A stretch of DNA of 64,000 bases from contig CALAJV010000007.1 in the NCBI GenBank assembly GCA_937922805.1, positions 62,001 to 126,000 on the forward strand, in the 5' to 3' direction. Both the position numbers and the translations under genes were made by a program. Shown here in pieces: positions 16,449 through 25,118 of this stretch (positions within the stretch are counted from its first letter, which is position 1; each line of letters begins with the position of its first letter). This DNA comes from an uncultured Acidimicrobiales bacterium (GTDB lineage: Bacteria > Actinomycetota > Acidimicrobiia > Acidimicrobiales > SZUA-35). A model generated the notes under the pieces. It saw nothing but the letters and a program-made list of their open reading frames with translations. It had not been told where the DNA came from and did not search any database.

Positions 16449-17871
16449 TTTCTTTGAGATCGGCTTGAACCAACCAAGAAAAATCCACCTCGTCGGAATT
16501 GGCGGATCGGGCATGAGCGCAATCGCTGAAGTCCTGGTCGGCACCGGACACGAGGTGACGGGGTCAGATTTATCTCAATCGGTGGTAGTCGACCGTCTCC
16601 GAGATCGAGGAATTACGGTGTCAACGGGCCACGATGCCAGCAACGTCGGGGCAGTGGATGTGGTAGCTCACTCGACTGCTATCCGGCCGGAGAACCCCGA
16701 ACTTGTCGAAGCCAACAACAGGTCAATTCCGGTCTTACGTAGGGCCGAAATTCTTGCTCTCATCACAAAGGAATGGAAGACGGTAGCGGTAGCAGGCACC
16801 CACGGCAAGACGACGACATCGGCCATGCTTACCTTTGCTCTACGCCACGCAGGTCTTGATCCGGCGTTCATTGTCGGCGGGGACCTCCGGGACCTCGACC
16901 GAGGAGCTGCTGTTGGCGAGGGAGAGTTTCTTGTCGTCGAAGCCGATGAGAGCGACGGAACGTTCGTTGAGCTGTCGGCCTACGCCGTGATCGTAACCAA
17001 CGTCGAACCAGACCATCTTGAACACTACGGTGGCTTTGATCAGCTCAGGGCCGCATTCGTGCAGTTCGTTCAACAGACACCTGGACCCAAACTGATTTGT
17101 TTGGATGACCCGGGCGCGGTCGAGCTGGTGGAGGTAGTGGCAGATCAAAGTGGTGTCACAACCTACGGAACATCCCCGCTCGCCGACTGGAGAATTAGCA
17201 ACGTGCTTCCGACGCCGTCGGGGGTGGCGTTCACGCTGACATTCGAAGGTGAATCAGCCGATGTCAACCTTCGACAACCAGGTATGCACAACGCCCGAAA
17301 TGCGACAGCAGCCATAGCTACTGCTGTTGCGCTCGGGGCGAGCCTCCAGTCGGCAGCCGAAGCGCTAACCCAATTCGGGGGCGTGGGTCGGCGGTTTGAG
17401 CCACGAGGCGAGTGCAACGGTGTAACGCTCATTGACGACTATGCCCATCTGCCGACCGAGGTTCAGGCCGCCTTAGCGGCCGCGAAGAGTCTTAAACCCA
17501 AGAGGGTGGTGGCCGCATTCCAACCACACCGGTACAGCAGAACCGAACAGCTTTGGAACACCTTCGGTGATTCTTTCGTCGATGCTGATGTTCTATTCGT
17601 CACGGGGATCTACTCCTCGGGAGAGAAGCCGCGGCCCGGCATCACTGGTGAGCTAATCGTCGATGTCGTTCGCGAAGCCCACCCTGATACTGATGTTCGG
17701 TATGTTGAGAAATTGTCGGATGTCTCGGTGGCTATGGCCGATGAACTTCGGGAGGGCGATTTGTGTATCACTCTCGGCGCTGGAGATCTGACAACAATCC
17801 CGAATCAGATCTTGGATGAACTAAAGAACAGATCATCGGCCAATCAGCCGACAGAGAGTTCGAAACTGTGA
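16438..17871 (+). CDS. murC: UDP-MurNAc:L-alanine ligase MurC
   Basis: 477 residues from the ATG at 16438, chosen because GGAGG (16428-16432) lies five bases upstream; a TTG at 16426 is less likely. KIHLVGIGGSGMSAIAEVL is the N-terminal nucleotide-binding motif, VAVAGTHGKTTTSAML the P-loop, VVEADESDGTF and VTNVEPDHLEHYG follow, and IDDYAHLPTEV with FQPHRYSRTEQL mark the C-terminal domain. It adds L-alanine to UDP-MurNAc. It overlaps murG by 11 bases and murB by one to four bases. Confidence 0.97.
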   Translation: MSSSFFEIGLNQPRKIHLVGIGGSGMSAIAEVLVGTGHEVTGSDLSQSVVVDRLRDRGITVSTGHDASNVGAVDVVAHSTAIRPENPELVEANNRSIPVLRRAEILALITKEWKTVAVAGTHGKTTTSAMLTFALRHAGLDPAFIVGGDLRDLDRGAAVGEGEFLVVEADESDGTFVELSAYAVIVTNVEPDHLEHYGGFDQLRAAFVQFVQQTPGPKLICLDDPGAVELVEVVADQSGVTTYGTSPLADWRISNVLPTPSGVAFTLTFEGESADVNLRQPGMHNARNATAAIATAVALGASLQSAAEALTQFGGVGRRFEPRGECNGVTLIDDYAHLPTEVQAALAAAKSLKPKRVVAAFQPHRYSRTEQLWNTFGDSFVDADVLFVTGIYSSGEKPRPGITGELIVDVVREAHPDTDVRYVEKLSDVSVAMADELREGDLCITLGAGDLTTIPNQILDELKNRSSANQPTESSKL

Positions 17872-18800
17872 TGGCGCCGGCGGCGAACCTTGATGCGGCG
17901 GCAGCCTCGCTCGGATCTCTCGGTATTCGCGATGTCTCACTTGCGCAGTACTGTACTTATCGGGTTAGTGGAGAGGCCGCTCTATTCGTCGAAGTCACCT
18001 CAATCGACGACCTGGAATCGGTCGCTCACGCCGTTTCTGTTTCGAATTGTGAAACTCTTATAGTCGGCAAAGGGTCCAACCTTTTGGTAAGCGACGCTGG
18101 CTTTCCTGGCATCGCCGTCTACCTTGGTGATGGATTTAGCGAGATCGATATCGACCGGGAGGCATGCCTGGTTCGAGTCGGTGGCGCAGCCCTGCTTCCG
18201 CGAGTCGCCCGCATGACAGCAGCTAATGGTTTGACTGGTTTTGAGTGGGCCGTTGGCGTGCCAGGATCAATCGGCGGAGCTGTTCGGATGAACGCTGGTG
18301 GCCACGGTTCAGATATGGCCGCCTCGCTAACAACGGTTCGTGTTTTTGACCTCACGGCCGGGGAATCAACAGAATGGGCTGTTGAACGGTTAGACCTTGG
18401 TTACCGCTGTTCTGCCATTAAATCAAACCACGTCGTGTTATTCGCAGAGCTGCAACTCGCTGCCGGAAATAGGGAAGCATCGGAAGCCGAGATTAGCGAG
18501 ATCGTTCGATGGCGTCGTGAGCATCAACCAGGGGGCCAGAACGCCGGCAGCGTCTTCGCTAATCCGCCAGGAGATTCCGCTGGCCGTATCATCGACTCGC
18601 TCGGTCTGAAAGGTCTTCGTGTCGGGTCGGCCGCGGTATCAGACAAGCACGCCAATTTTATCCAAGCTGATCCCGATGGTTCAGCCGATGACGTCTATCA
18701 ACTTATTCGCGAGATTCAGCTCCGGGTCGCAACCGCCACCGGGATCGAGCTGCATCCAGAGAATCGGCTTGTCGGCTTTATCTCCTCGGACCTCCGATGA
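17868..18800 (+). CDS. murB: UDP-N-acetylenolpyruvoylglucosamine reductase MurB
   Basis: 310 residues from GTG 17868; the adjacent ATG at 17871 is equally plausible. FAD-binding residues are in LIVGKGSNLLVSD, GFEWAVGVPGSIGGAVRMNAGGHGSDM contains the flavin loop, and GGQNAGSVFANP carries the serine that acts as proton donor in the family. The C-terminus has the conserved glutamate (ELHPENRLVGF). It reduces enolpyruvyl-UDP-GlcNAc to UDP-MurNAc. Placement of murB between murC and ftsQ is common in Actinobacteria. The stop overlaps ftsQ (ATGA). Confidence 0.96.
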   Translation: MMAPAANLDAAAASLGSLGIRDVSLAQYCTYRVSGEAALFVEVTSIDDLESVAHAVSVSNCETLIVGKGSNLLVSDAGFPGIAVYLGDGFSEIDIDREACLVRVGGAALLPRVARMTAANGLTGFEWAVGVPGSIGGAVRMNAGGHGSDMAASLTTVRVFDLTAGESTEWAVERLDLGYRCSAIKSNHVVLFAELQLAAGNREASEAEISEIVRWRREHQPGGQNAGSVFANPPGDSAGRIIDSLGLKGLRVGSAAVSDKHANFIQADPDGSADDVYQLIREIQLRVATATGIELHPENRLVGFISSDLR

Positions 18801-19831
18801 CGACCAGAGCGAAAGCGGCGGCCGACACTTCGTCTGGCCGAACCTCAGACAAAAGTCGATCCGCTAAGCCGTCGAAACAGAGCGCTCCCATTCGGCAAGG
18901 GCAACGAGCGGTGAAAACCCGGTCAGCATCTGGTTCGACCAAGAAAAAAACATCTTCAAACCGAACCTCGGTTCGGCAACCGTCGTCGGCATCAGCTGAC
19001 CGGTTCGAACAGCGGCGTAACGACGCGGCTCGCCAATCAAGCCGACGGCGCCTTCAGATTGTGGCCGGGCTTTCTGTTGTGTCGTGCCTGGCTGTGGCCA
19101 CGGTGGCTCTCATCAACAGCTCCCTTCTAGATGTTGACGAAGTAATCGTGGTAGGAGCAGAGAAGGCTAACCCCGAGGTTGTGATCAACGCTGCTGGCAT
19201 CGAACCAGGTCAATCGTTGCTTGAAATTGATCCAGCTGAGTCGGCTGAGCTGGTCGAACGAGTCCCATGGGTCGGCACGGCCGAAGTTCGGCGTTCCTTC
19301 AACGGGCAGGTCGAGATCGCCATAGCCGAACGCCAGCCCTTAGTAGCTTTACCTGCTTCAGCTGGTTTCGCCCTTGTCGACCATTGGGGGCGGCAGCTAG
19401 AAGTTGTTGGCCAGCGCCCGGCCAGATACCTTCCCGTCGCCGGAATTGAAGCGTCTGGTCAGGCCGGGGACATGGCGCCACCTGAAACCGCACTCTTACT
19501 CACGTTTGTCAGTTCAGCCTCACCGTTCGTTATCGAGCAAGTAGATCTACTCCGTGTGACCGATGGCGAGGTCAAGGCTCACTTGAAATCAGGCGGTGAA
19601 GTGAATTTTGGTGATAGTGAGCAAATGGGGGAGAAGATCCAGGCCGCGGAAACCCTCCTGAAACGGGTTGATTTGGCTTGTTTGGCCGAAATTGACGTTC
19701 GAGTGCCATCAGCCCCGGCCCTCAAGCGGTATCCGACAAACGGGGAAACAGAGGAAGCTTCAGGAACGGGTCAGACGACCACAGAGGGTGGTCCTCAGGA
19801 AGATCCCAAACAACCTCTGCCGGACTGCTAG
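18797..19831 (+). CDS. ftsQ: Divisome protein FtsQ with a basic N-terminal tail
   Basis: 344 residues. A cytoplasmic tail of about 80 residues is rich in K, R, S and T. One membrane segment follows (about 86-108, IVAGLSVVSCLAVATVALI), then a POTRA domain (DVDEVIVVGAEKANPEVVINAAG) and the beta domain (VEIAIAERQPLVAL, FALVDHWGRQLEV). The acidic-polar C-terminus ends after a TTTEGG-type stretch. FtsQ links early and late divisome proteins. The gene lies directly before ftsZ; ftsA is absent, as is usual in Actinobacteria. Confidence 0.93.
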   Translation: MTTRAKAAADTSSGRTSDKSRSAKPSKQSAPIRQGQRAVKTRSASGSTKKKTSSNRTSVRQPSSASADRFEQRRNDAARQSSRRRLQIVAGLSVVSCLAVATVALINSSLLDVDEVIVVGAEKANPEVVINAAGIEPGQSLLEIDPAESAELVERVPWVGTAEVRRSFNGQVEIAIAERQPLVALPASAGFALVDHWGRQLEVVGQRPARYLPVAGIEASGQAGDMAPPETALLLTFVSSASPFVIEQVDLLRVTDGEVKAHLKSGGEVNFGDSEQMGEKIQAAETLLKRVDLACLAEIDVRVPSAPALKRYPTNGETEEASGTGQTTTEGGPQEDPKQPLPDC

Positions 19832-19843
19832 TCTTACCTAACA

Positions 19844-21001
19844 ATGAGCTCTCAGAATTACGTGGCAGTAGTCAAAGTCGTCGGAGTCGGCGGTGGCGGT
19901 TGTAATGCCGTGAACCGGATGATCGACGCTGGTCTTCGCGGGGTTGAATTCGTCGCGGTGAACACCGACGCCCAAGCGCTCCTTATGAGCGACGCTGAAA
20001 CGAAGATCCATATTGGTCGTGATCTTACTCGGGGCCTTGGCGCCGGGAGCGATCCCGCTATTGGGCAACAAGCGGCAGAAGAACATCGGGAAGAGATCAG
20101 TCAGGCCCTGTCAGGTGCCGACATGGTTTTCATAACCGCAGGCGAAGGCGGAGGAACCGGTACTGGTGCCGCTCCGGTCATTGCCGAGATAGCGAAGAGC
20201 CAGGGCGCCCTTACTATCGCAGTTATCACGAGACCGTTCGGATTCGAAGGCCGTCGTCGTGCCGCTCAAGCCGAGGCAGGAATCGATCGCCTGAAAGAAA
20301 AGGTCGATACTCAGATTGTCATCCCAAACGATCGGCTCTTGTCGATCGCTGACGAGAAGACATCAATGGTGGCGGCCTTCCGTATGGCCGACGAGATTCT
20401 TTTGCAAGGCGTTTCTGGCATCGCTGACCTGATCACAACCCCGGGCCTAATCAACACCGACTTCGCTGATGTTCGAATGATCATGCATGATGCCGGTAGC
20501 GCGCTGATGGGTATCGGTCGAGCATCGGGAGAAAATCGTGCCCTCGCAGCATCAAGAGCGGCGATAGCCAGCCCGTTACTTGAGGCATCAATTGAAGGGG
20601 CGCGAGGAATTCTGCTTACAATCGCCGGATCGAGTGAGCTTGGCCTGTTCGAGGTTAGTGAAGCGGCCGAAATTATTCACGATGTAGCTCACCCCGACGC
20701 CAACATCATCTTCGGAACAGTTGTAGACGAAACGCTGGCCGAAGATATTCAAGTAACTGTGATCGCTGCTGGTTTCGATCACTTCGACTCGAATTCGATT
20801 GATTTGACGGTTGAAGAAACGGCTGCGTCAGCCAACGATAGCCGGTCTAGCGACAACGAGAATGACAACGGCTCAGGCGGTCGACGTTCCAAACGATCTA
20901 ACCACGGTGAGTTCCAAGCTCGTGAGACAGCGGACCTTTTCGGCGACGAAGAAGACGACGGATTCGACGATGACTTCGATGTTCCGTCATTTCTCAAATA
21001 A
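19844..21001 (+). CDS. ftsZ: Cell division tubulin homologue FtsZ
   Basis: 385 residues. GTP-binding signature [10 protein letters not shown] lies near residues 102-111, preceded by [16 protein letters not shown]. The T7 synergy loop is [23 protein letters not shown] polar linker rich in N, D, S and E follows, and the protein ends with a strongly acidic patch leading into the C-terminal peptide DVPSFLK, the docking site for partners such as SepF. FtsZ forms the cytokinetic ring. It starts 12 bases after ftsQ. Confidence 0.98.
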   Translation: MSSQNYVAVVKVVGVGGGGCNAVNRMIDAGLRGVEFVAVNTDAQALLMSDAETKIHIGRDLTRGLGAGSDPAIGQQAAEEHREEISQALSGADMVFITAGEGGGTGTGAAPVIAEIAKSQGALTIAVITRPFGFEGRRRAAQAEAGIDRLKEKVDTQIVIPNDRLLSIADEKTSMVAAFRMADEILLQGVSGIADLITTPGLINTDFADVRMIMHDAGSALMGIGRASGENRALAASRAAIASPLLEASIEGARGILLTIAGSSELGLFEVSEAAEIIHDVAHPDANIIFGTVVDETLAEDIQVTVIAAGFDHFDSNSIDLTVEETAASANDSRSSDNENDNGSGGRRSKRSNHGEFQARETADLFGDEEDDGFDDDFDVPSFLK

Positions 21002-21045
21002 CACAGCTCGATCGGTAGTACCCGTAGATCGAACAGCTAAACGTT

Positions 21046-21744
21046 ATGGCTAGCGGTATTGAAGTGCCGATCGAGGGCGGCGTGGTCAGAGTCCGATTTA
21101 CTGAAAAGGTCGACGGCGATTTTGGCATCGATCTCCCGGCCGAGGAGCTGGCCGACCGCCGATCTGAAATCCACGACGAACCGTGGAACTGGTTACGTCA
21201 AGTACATGGTGCCGACTACTATGCCGCTGCTAATCCTGGCCAGTTCACTGGCCGATCTGGTGATGCGCTGATGACAGTAGCTGCTCGATGCCCTATCTCG
21301 GTGACGACTGCAGATTGCGCGCCGGTCGTATTGGTGGCCGAACGAGGAGTTGCAACTATTCACGCTGGCTGGCGAGGCCTGTTGGCAGGCATCATTGAGG
21401 CTACGGCTGCCAAGCTTCGAACCATTGCTGGCGAGCCGGTTACTTCCATACTTGGACCTTGCATCCACCCTGAGGCGTACGAGTTCGGCGACGAGGACTT
21501 AGCTAAGGTCGCTGACGTGTACGGCGCTGAAATTCGAGGATCGACAGCTCAGGGAAAACCAGCGCTGAATATGGGCGCGGCGGTTGATCGAGCACTTCGT
21601 CAATGTGGCTGGGTCGAGCCGGGCAAAAATCGTGAACTGAACCTTGCCCACAACGCCTGTACTAGTGGTGAGCGCTGGTTCAGCCATCGAACCAGGGGTG
21701 ACCGGGGTCGCCAAGCAACTATCGCCTGGATCGAACATGACTGA
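21046..21744 (+). CDS. pgeF: Purine nucleosidase / laccase-domain protein PgeF (YfiH family)
   Basis: 232 residues. The zinc- or copper-binding motifs of the family are complete: RQVHGADYY, VTTADCAPVVL, TIHAGWRGLLAGI and LGPCIHPEAYEFG. Family members edit peptidoglycan precursors that carry the wrong first residue or act on purine nucleosides; the position just after ftsZ is typical in Actinobacteria. It follows ftsZ by 44 bases. yggS begins within its last codons (8-base overlap). Confidence 0.92.
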   Translation: MASGIEVPIEGGVVRVRFTEKVDGDFGIDLPAEELADRRSEIHDEPWNWLRQVHGADYYAAANPGQFTGRSGDALMTVAARCPISVTTADCAPVVLVAERGVATIHAGWRGLLAGIIEATAAKLRTIAGEPVTSILGPCIHPEAYEFGDEDLAKVADVYGAEIRGSTAQGKPALNMGAAVDRALRQCGWVEPGKNRELNLAHNACTSGERWFSHRTRGDRGRQATIAWIEHD

Positions 21745-22447
21745 GCCTCACAGCGAGCTAGATGCCGAAGCGCTGAATCAGCTGCAGGAAAACGTGGCCG
21801 AGGTGTGGCAGAGGATTGAACAAGCTGGTGGAAGTCGCACGTCGGTAACGTTGGTAGCGGTAACAAAGACCCACCCAGACAGCGTCGTAGCTTTGGGTCT
21901 GCGAGCCGGACTTGTAGACATGGGCGAGAACCGAGCTCAGGATTTGGCGGCCCGCAACGATGGTTTGATCCAGACGTTTGGAATTGGCGAAGATGAGCTG
22001 CCGAACTGGCACTTTATTGGTGGCCTTCAACGAAACAAGGTGAAGCAACTAGCTGGCCGGGTGGCGATGTGGCATTCGATAGATCGAGCATCGTTGGTTA
22101 CCGAGGTAGCCAAGCGCGACCCTGGAACCGAGATTCTAATTCAAGTAAACACAACAAACGAAGCACAAAAGTCGGGCTGTGACCCTGACGACGCCGTTCC
22201 TTTGGTCACGGCCGCCCGTGATGCTGGTTTAGTCGTGTCGGGACTTATGACAATAGGTCCGACAGGGGGAGGGGATCCTCGCCCTTGTTTCGAACGGCTT
22301 GGAATGTTGCGAGACGCCTGTGAGGTCCAACACTTGTCGATGGGTATGAGTGGTGACTATGAGGCCGCGGTCAGCCTAGGAGCCACCATAGTTCGACTTG
22401 GATCTGTGCTATTTGGTACCCGTAAGCCACCAGCGGAGCTTGGTTAG
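21737..22447 (+). CDS. yggS: PLP homeostasis protein YggS (PROSC family)
   Basis: 236 residues from the ATG at 21737. The pyridoxal-phosphate lysine is Lys44 in LVAVTKTHP. GLVDMGENRAQDL, WHFIGGLQRNKVKQLAGRV, SIDRASL, IQVNTTNEAQKSGC and the phosphate-binding SMGMSGDYEAAVSLGATIVR are typical of the family. These proteins bind PLP without known enzymatic activity and affect amino acid and vitamin B6 balance. It overlaps pgeF by eight bases and precedes sepF, a common Gram-positive order. Confidence 0.94.
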   Translation: MTEPHSELDAEALNQLQENVAEVWQRIEQAGGSRTSVTLVAVTKTHPDSVVALGLRAGLVDMGENRAQDLAARNDGLIQTFGIGEDELPNWHFIGGLQRNKVKQLAGRVAMWHSIDRASLVTEVAKRDPGTEILIQVNTTNEAQKSGCDPDDAVPLVTAARDAGLVVSGLMTIGPTGGGDPRPCFERLGMLRDACEVQHLSMGMSGDYEAAVSLGATIVRLGSVLFGTRKPPAELG

Positions 22448-22503
22448 CCAGTATGGTCGATCCATGCCGGTAACGGAACTACTATTGCTCCGAGGAGAGT
22501 GAA

Positions 22504-23229
22504 ATGTCGTTACTACGTTCCTTGAGGGCATATATCGGCCTTGGTCCTGATGAAGAGTACGAGGATCGATACTTGTACGACCTCGATCTGCGGAATCCTG
22601 ATATTGACCTGACCGATGATGATGATGATGACTTTGTCGACGGCGACGAAATGGACCCAACCCCGGGCACGTCTATGCCAGTATCTCCCAAGCAAGATTC
22701 AACGAATTCACCTCGCCAAATAGGTGGCCGCTCCGCCTCAGGATCAACCCGGACTCCTCGTCGGTCGGAGCCTGATGGTGAAGGTTCCGACAACACTGAT
22801 CCGTTAACGGTCATGCCCGAGGGGCCAGATCACAGCGACATCGACGGTTCTGATGGCCGATCAAGAAAAAATCGAAAGTTCAAGCAGGCCGTGACGCAAT
22901 CGAGCAGCAACGATCCGTTTGCCGGCGACGATGTTGTTCGTTCGCTCGACCGACACCGGCAACGACCTCGAACGATCACTCCAAGCTCATTCGCAGATAG
23001 CAAAGTCCTAGCCGATGAGTTCAATCGGGGAGTTCCGATTGTCCTTGACCTCCAAGGTCAAGGACGGGAGCTCTCTCGCCGCCTGATCGACTTCGCTAGC
23101 GGCGTTTGTTACGTCCTAGATGGGAGCATGGAGAAGGTTTCCCCCCATGTCTTTTTGCTGGTGCCGAAATCGGCCAAAGTCTCAAAGCAGGATCGACGGC
23201 TTATTGAAGAAGGCGGGTACGATCGGTAA
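22504..23229 (+). CDS. sepF: Cell division protein SepF with a long acidic linker
   Basis: 241 residues. An N-terminal amphipathic helix (MSLLRSLRAYIGLG) probably binds the membrane. The linker is long: it starts with a D/E-rich run (about residues 15-52, including a row of aspartates coded by GAT repeats at 22615-22632) and continues with polar residues to about 155. The C-terminal SepF domain (SFADSKVLADEFNRGVPIVL to FLLVPKSAKVS) follows. SepF tethers FtsZ to the membrane and is the main anchor where FtsA is absent. A GAGGAGAG ribosome binding site precedes the ATG. Confidence 0.94.
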   Translation: MSLLRSLRAYIGLGPDEEYEDRYLYDLDLRNPDIDLTDDDDDDFVDGDEMDPTPGTSMPVSPKQDSTNSPRQIGGRSASGSTRTPRRSEPDGEGSDNTDPLTVMPEGPDHSDIDGSDGRSRKNRKFKQAVTQSSSNDPFAGDDVVRSLDRHRQRPRTITPSSFADSKVLADEFNRGVPIVLDLQGQGRELSRRLIDFASGVCYVLDGSMEKVSPHVFLLVPKSAKVSKQDRRLIEEGGYDR

Positions 23230-23490
23230 ATGGTGAAGACGGCGATTTGTATTGCGCTTTTGACGTTCCAGTTTGCGTTTCTTCTGCGGCTAGTTCTGAC
23301 AATCTTCCCTCTGCAAGACGCTAGCTTCATGCTAAAGGTTCGAGAAGTTGCCTTCTCGGTAACCGAGCCTGTTGTTCACCCGATCCGTCAACGGGTACCA
23401 CCGCTGACGGGGGCAATGAGCGGATTCGGAATCGCTGAACTGCTTGTTTTGGTCGGACTGTGGATAGCGACCCTCCTTTTCTGCCGGTGA
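23230..23490 (+). CDS. YggT-family membrane protein
   Basis: 86 residues, starting immediately after the sepF stop. Two hydrophobic segments (about 5-27 and 64-85) flank a loop containing VTEPVVHPIRQRVPP, the family signature. YggT (YlmG) proteins sit between sepF and divIVA in many Gram-positive bacteria and have been linked to division or osmotic behaviour; the molecular role is not established. Confidence 0.9.
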   Translation: MVKTAICIALLTFQFAFLLRLVLTIFPLQDASFMLKVREVAFSVTEPVVHPIRQRVPPLTGAMSGFGIAELLVLVGLWIATLLFCR

Positions 23491-23724
23491 GCAGAATTCC
23501 CTAGGCCCAAACCGATCTTGTGACCTTGAAGCAGTAAAATTTGGGTCCAGTCTGATCGATTAGCGAAGATTCGCCTCGGCAAGGGCCAAATTGATGGTTG
23601 AATTCGCGGTTGTTGGGTCGCATGGAGCGCCCAAAGAAGGCCGAGACAACAATGTTGTCGATGGTTCGCCAACAACTGGGATGTGGCAGTGTGCAGCGCG
23701 ACACATTTGAGTTAACCTGAGGGC

Positions 23725-24993
23725 ATGCCTTTGCAAAGCGACAAGCTGAGACTTCTACGTCGGATCCCAGATATTAGGTTCGAAGACGAGCCCAGGGGAT
23801 ATAGCAAGGACCAAGTTGACCGTGTTCTGGCTAACTTGGCCCCGCTGGCCGACGAAATTGAGCGACTTCAAGCTCGGCTGTCGGAAGCAGAGACTCGAGC
23901 GGCGTCCGCCGAGGCCCGATTGGTAGAAGCCCGAGGTCCGTCTCAAACGGGCAGTGCCGGTCCCGCTCCGGCGCCCCAACCTGATTTCGACGAAACGCTT
24001 CGAAATACCTTGGTCTCAGCGCAACGACAGGCTGACACAACTATTCGAGAAGCTCAAGAGGAAGCGGAACGACTTCGCACCGAGGCCGAATTTCAGACTA
24101 ACGCCCTGCTAGCCGACGCTAGAGACCAGTCGGCAGAGATGACCACCGAAGCAGTGGCGTACCGCGAACGCCTTATGGCTGAAGCCGCCACCGACAGAGC
24201 GAAGTTACTCGAAGAGGCGAAAGAGGAGGCGGCCAAGAAGGTCGCTGCGGTCGAAAAAGAACTTGTCGAGGCCCACGACACCGAGCGAATGCGCTTGGTC
24301 GGAGAGGTAAACGGACTACAAGATCAACACAAGGCACTCAGCTCCGATGTCAAGAAGTTCGAGGCATATATCGAGAGTCGGTCGCAAGATATCCGTGAAG
24401 CGCTGGCCGATATCACCGGGGTCCTCGACGATCCGGAGCGGCTAAAAAACGACAACGAGTTTGAGGTTGCCGAGATAGATGAATTCGATTCAGAAGACTA
24501 TCCACCGGTTGCGGTTGAGGTTGTTGCTCTAAACGAACTTGAAACCGAGGCCGATATGGCCTTTGAAGCTACAACTCGACCAGGCGATGCGATAGATGCC
24601 GCCGACTTGGACGATCTTGTCGACGAGTCGAAAGCTGATAGTGGCCACGATCCGGTAGCAGCCGACCAGCAAGCCGCTGATCCTTCCACTCCGGACGCTG
24701 ATGGTAAAGATCACCCAATGGCTGATGGATTCATCGCAGATCCGCAACTTGGGGTAGATACCCAAACCGTTCCGAATCCCGTACACGTCGCTGATGAAGG
24801 CCACGAGACCGCGCCGCCGCCACCTGGAACTAACGGTAAGACCGATAGTAACGGCAGCGGAGACCCTTTTCTTAATGAGCTGAAGCGAGTCACCAGCGAT
24901 GAACAGTCGTCTGGCGACGCCATCTCGGACTTTCTTGACGACAACGAACACGATGATCGTGGCGGCGGCGGTTGGTTTGGGCGCCGTCGATAA
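23725..24993 (+). CDS. divIVA: Polar growth and septum protein DivIVA (Wag31-like)
   Basis: 422 residues, longer than mycobacterial Wag31. The N-terminal membrane-binding part contains IRFEDEPRGYSKDQVDRVLA, matching the DivIVA signature. A first coiled coil (about 36-70), a proline-rich spacer and a long second coiled coil (about 85-230, heptads rich in A, E, R) follow. The last 190 residues are strongly acidic and polar and end with a glycine-rich, arginine-tipped terminus (GGGGWFGRRR). DivIVA marks curved membranes and recruits cell wall machinery. A 234-base spacer after yggT suggests its own promoter. Confidence 0.92.
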   Translation: MPLQSDKLRLLRRIPDIRFEDEPRGYSKDQVDRVLANLAPLADEIERLQARLSEAETRAASAEARLVEARGPSQTGSAGPAPAPQPDFDETLRNTLVSAQRQADTTIREAQEEAERLRTEAEFQTNALLADARDQSAEMTTEAVAYRERLMAEAATDRAKLLEEAKEEAAKKVAAVEKELVEAHDTERMRLVGEVNGLQDQHKALSSDVKKFEAYIESRSQDIREALADITGVLDDPERLKNDNEFEVAEIDEFDSEDYPPVAVEVVALNELETEADMAFEATTRPGDAIDAADLDDLVDESKADSGHDPVAADQQAADPSTPDADGKDHPMADGFIADPQLGVDTQTVPNPVHVADEGHETAPPPPGTNGKTDSNGSGDPFLNELKRVTSDEQSSGDAISDFLDDNEHDDRGGGGWFGRRR

Positions 24994-25020
24994 CGACGTT
25001 GGCTAACGTTGGCGTGTTCC

Positions 25021-25050
25021 GTTATAGCTGTCGAAATCGACAGCTATAAC
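25021..25050. terminator. Perfect 14-base-pair hairpin between convergent divIVA and ileS
   Basis: A perfect inverted repeat: arms 25021-25034 and 25037-25050 separated by AA (arm GTTATAGCTGTCGA). It lies 28 bases past the divIVA stop and 69 bases from the ileS stop. There is no T-tract on either side, but the symmetrical placement between convergent genes fits a bidirectional terminator. Confidence 0.75.
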
Positions 25051-25118
25051 ATCGGATCTGCGTGAAGATTAAAGCGCAGCCACTCGCAACCGAGTAAGCT
25101 CGGGCCCAAAACGGGAAT

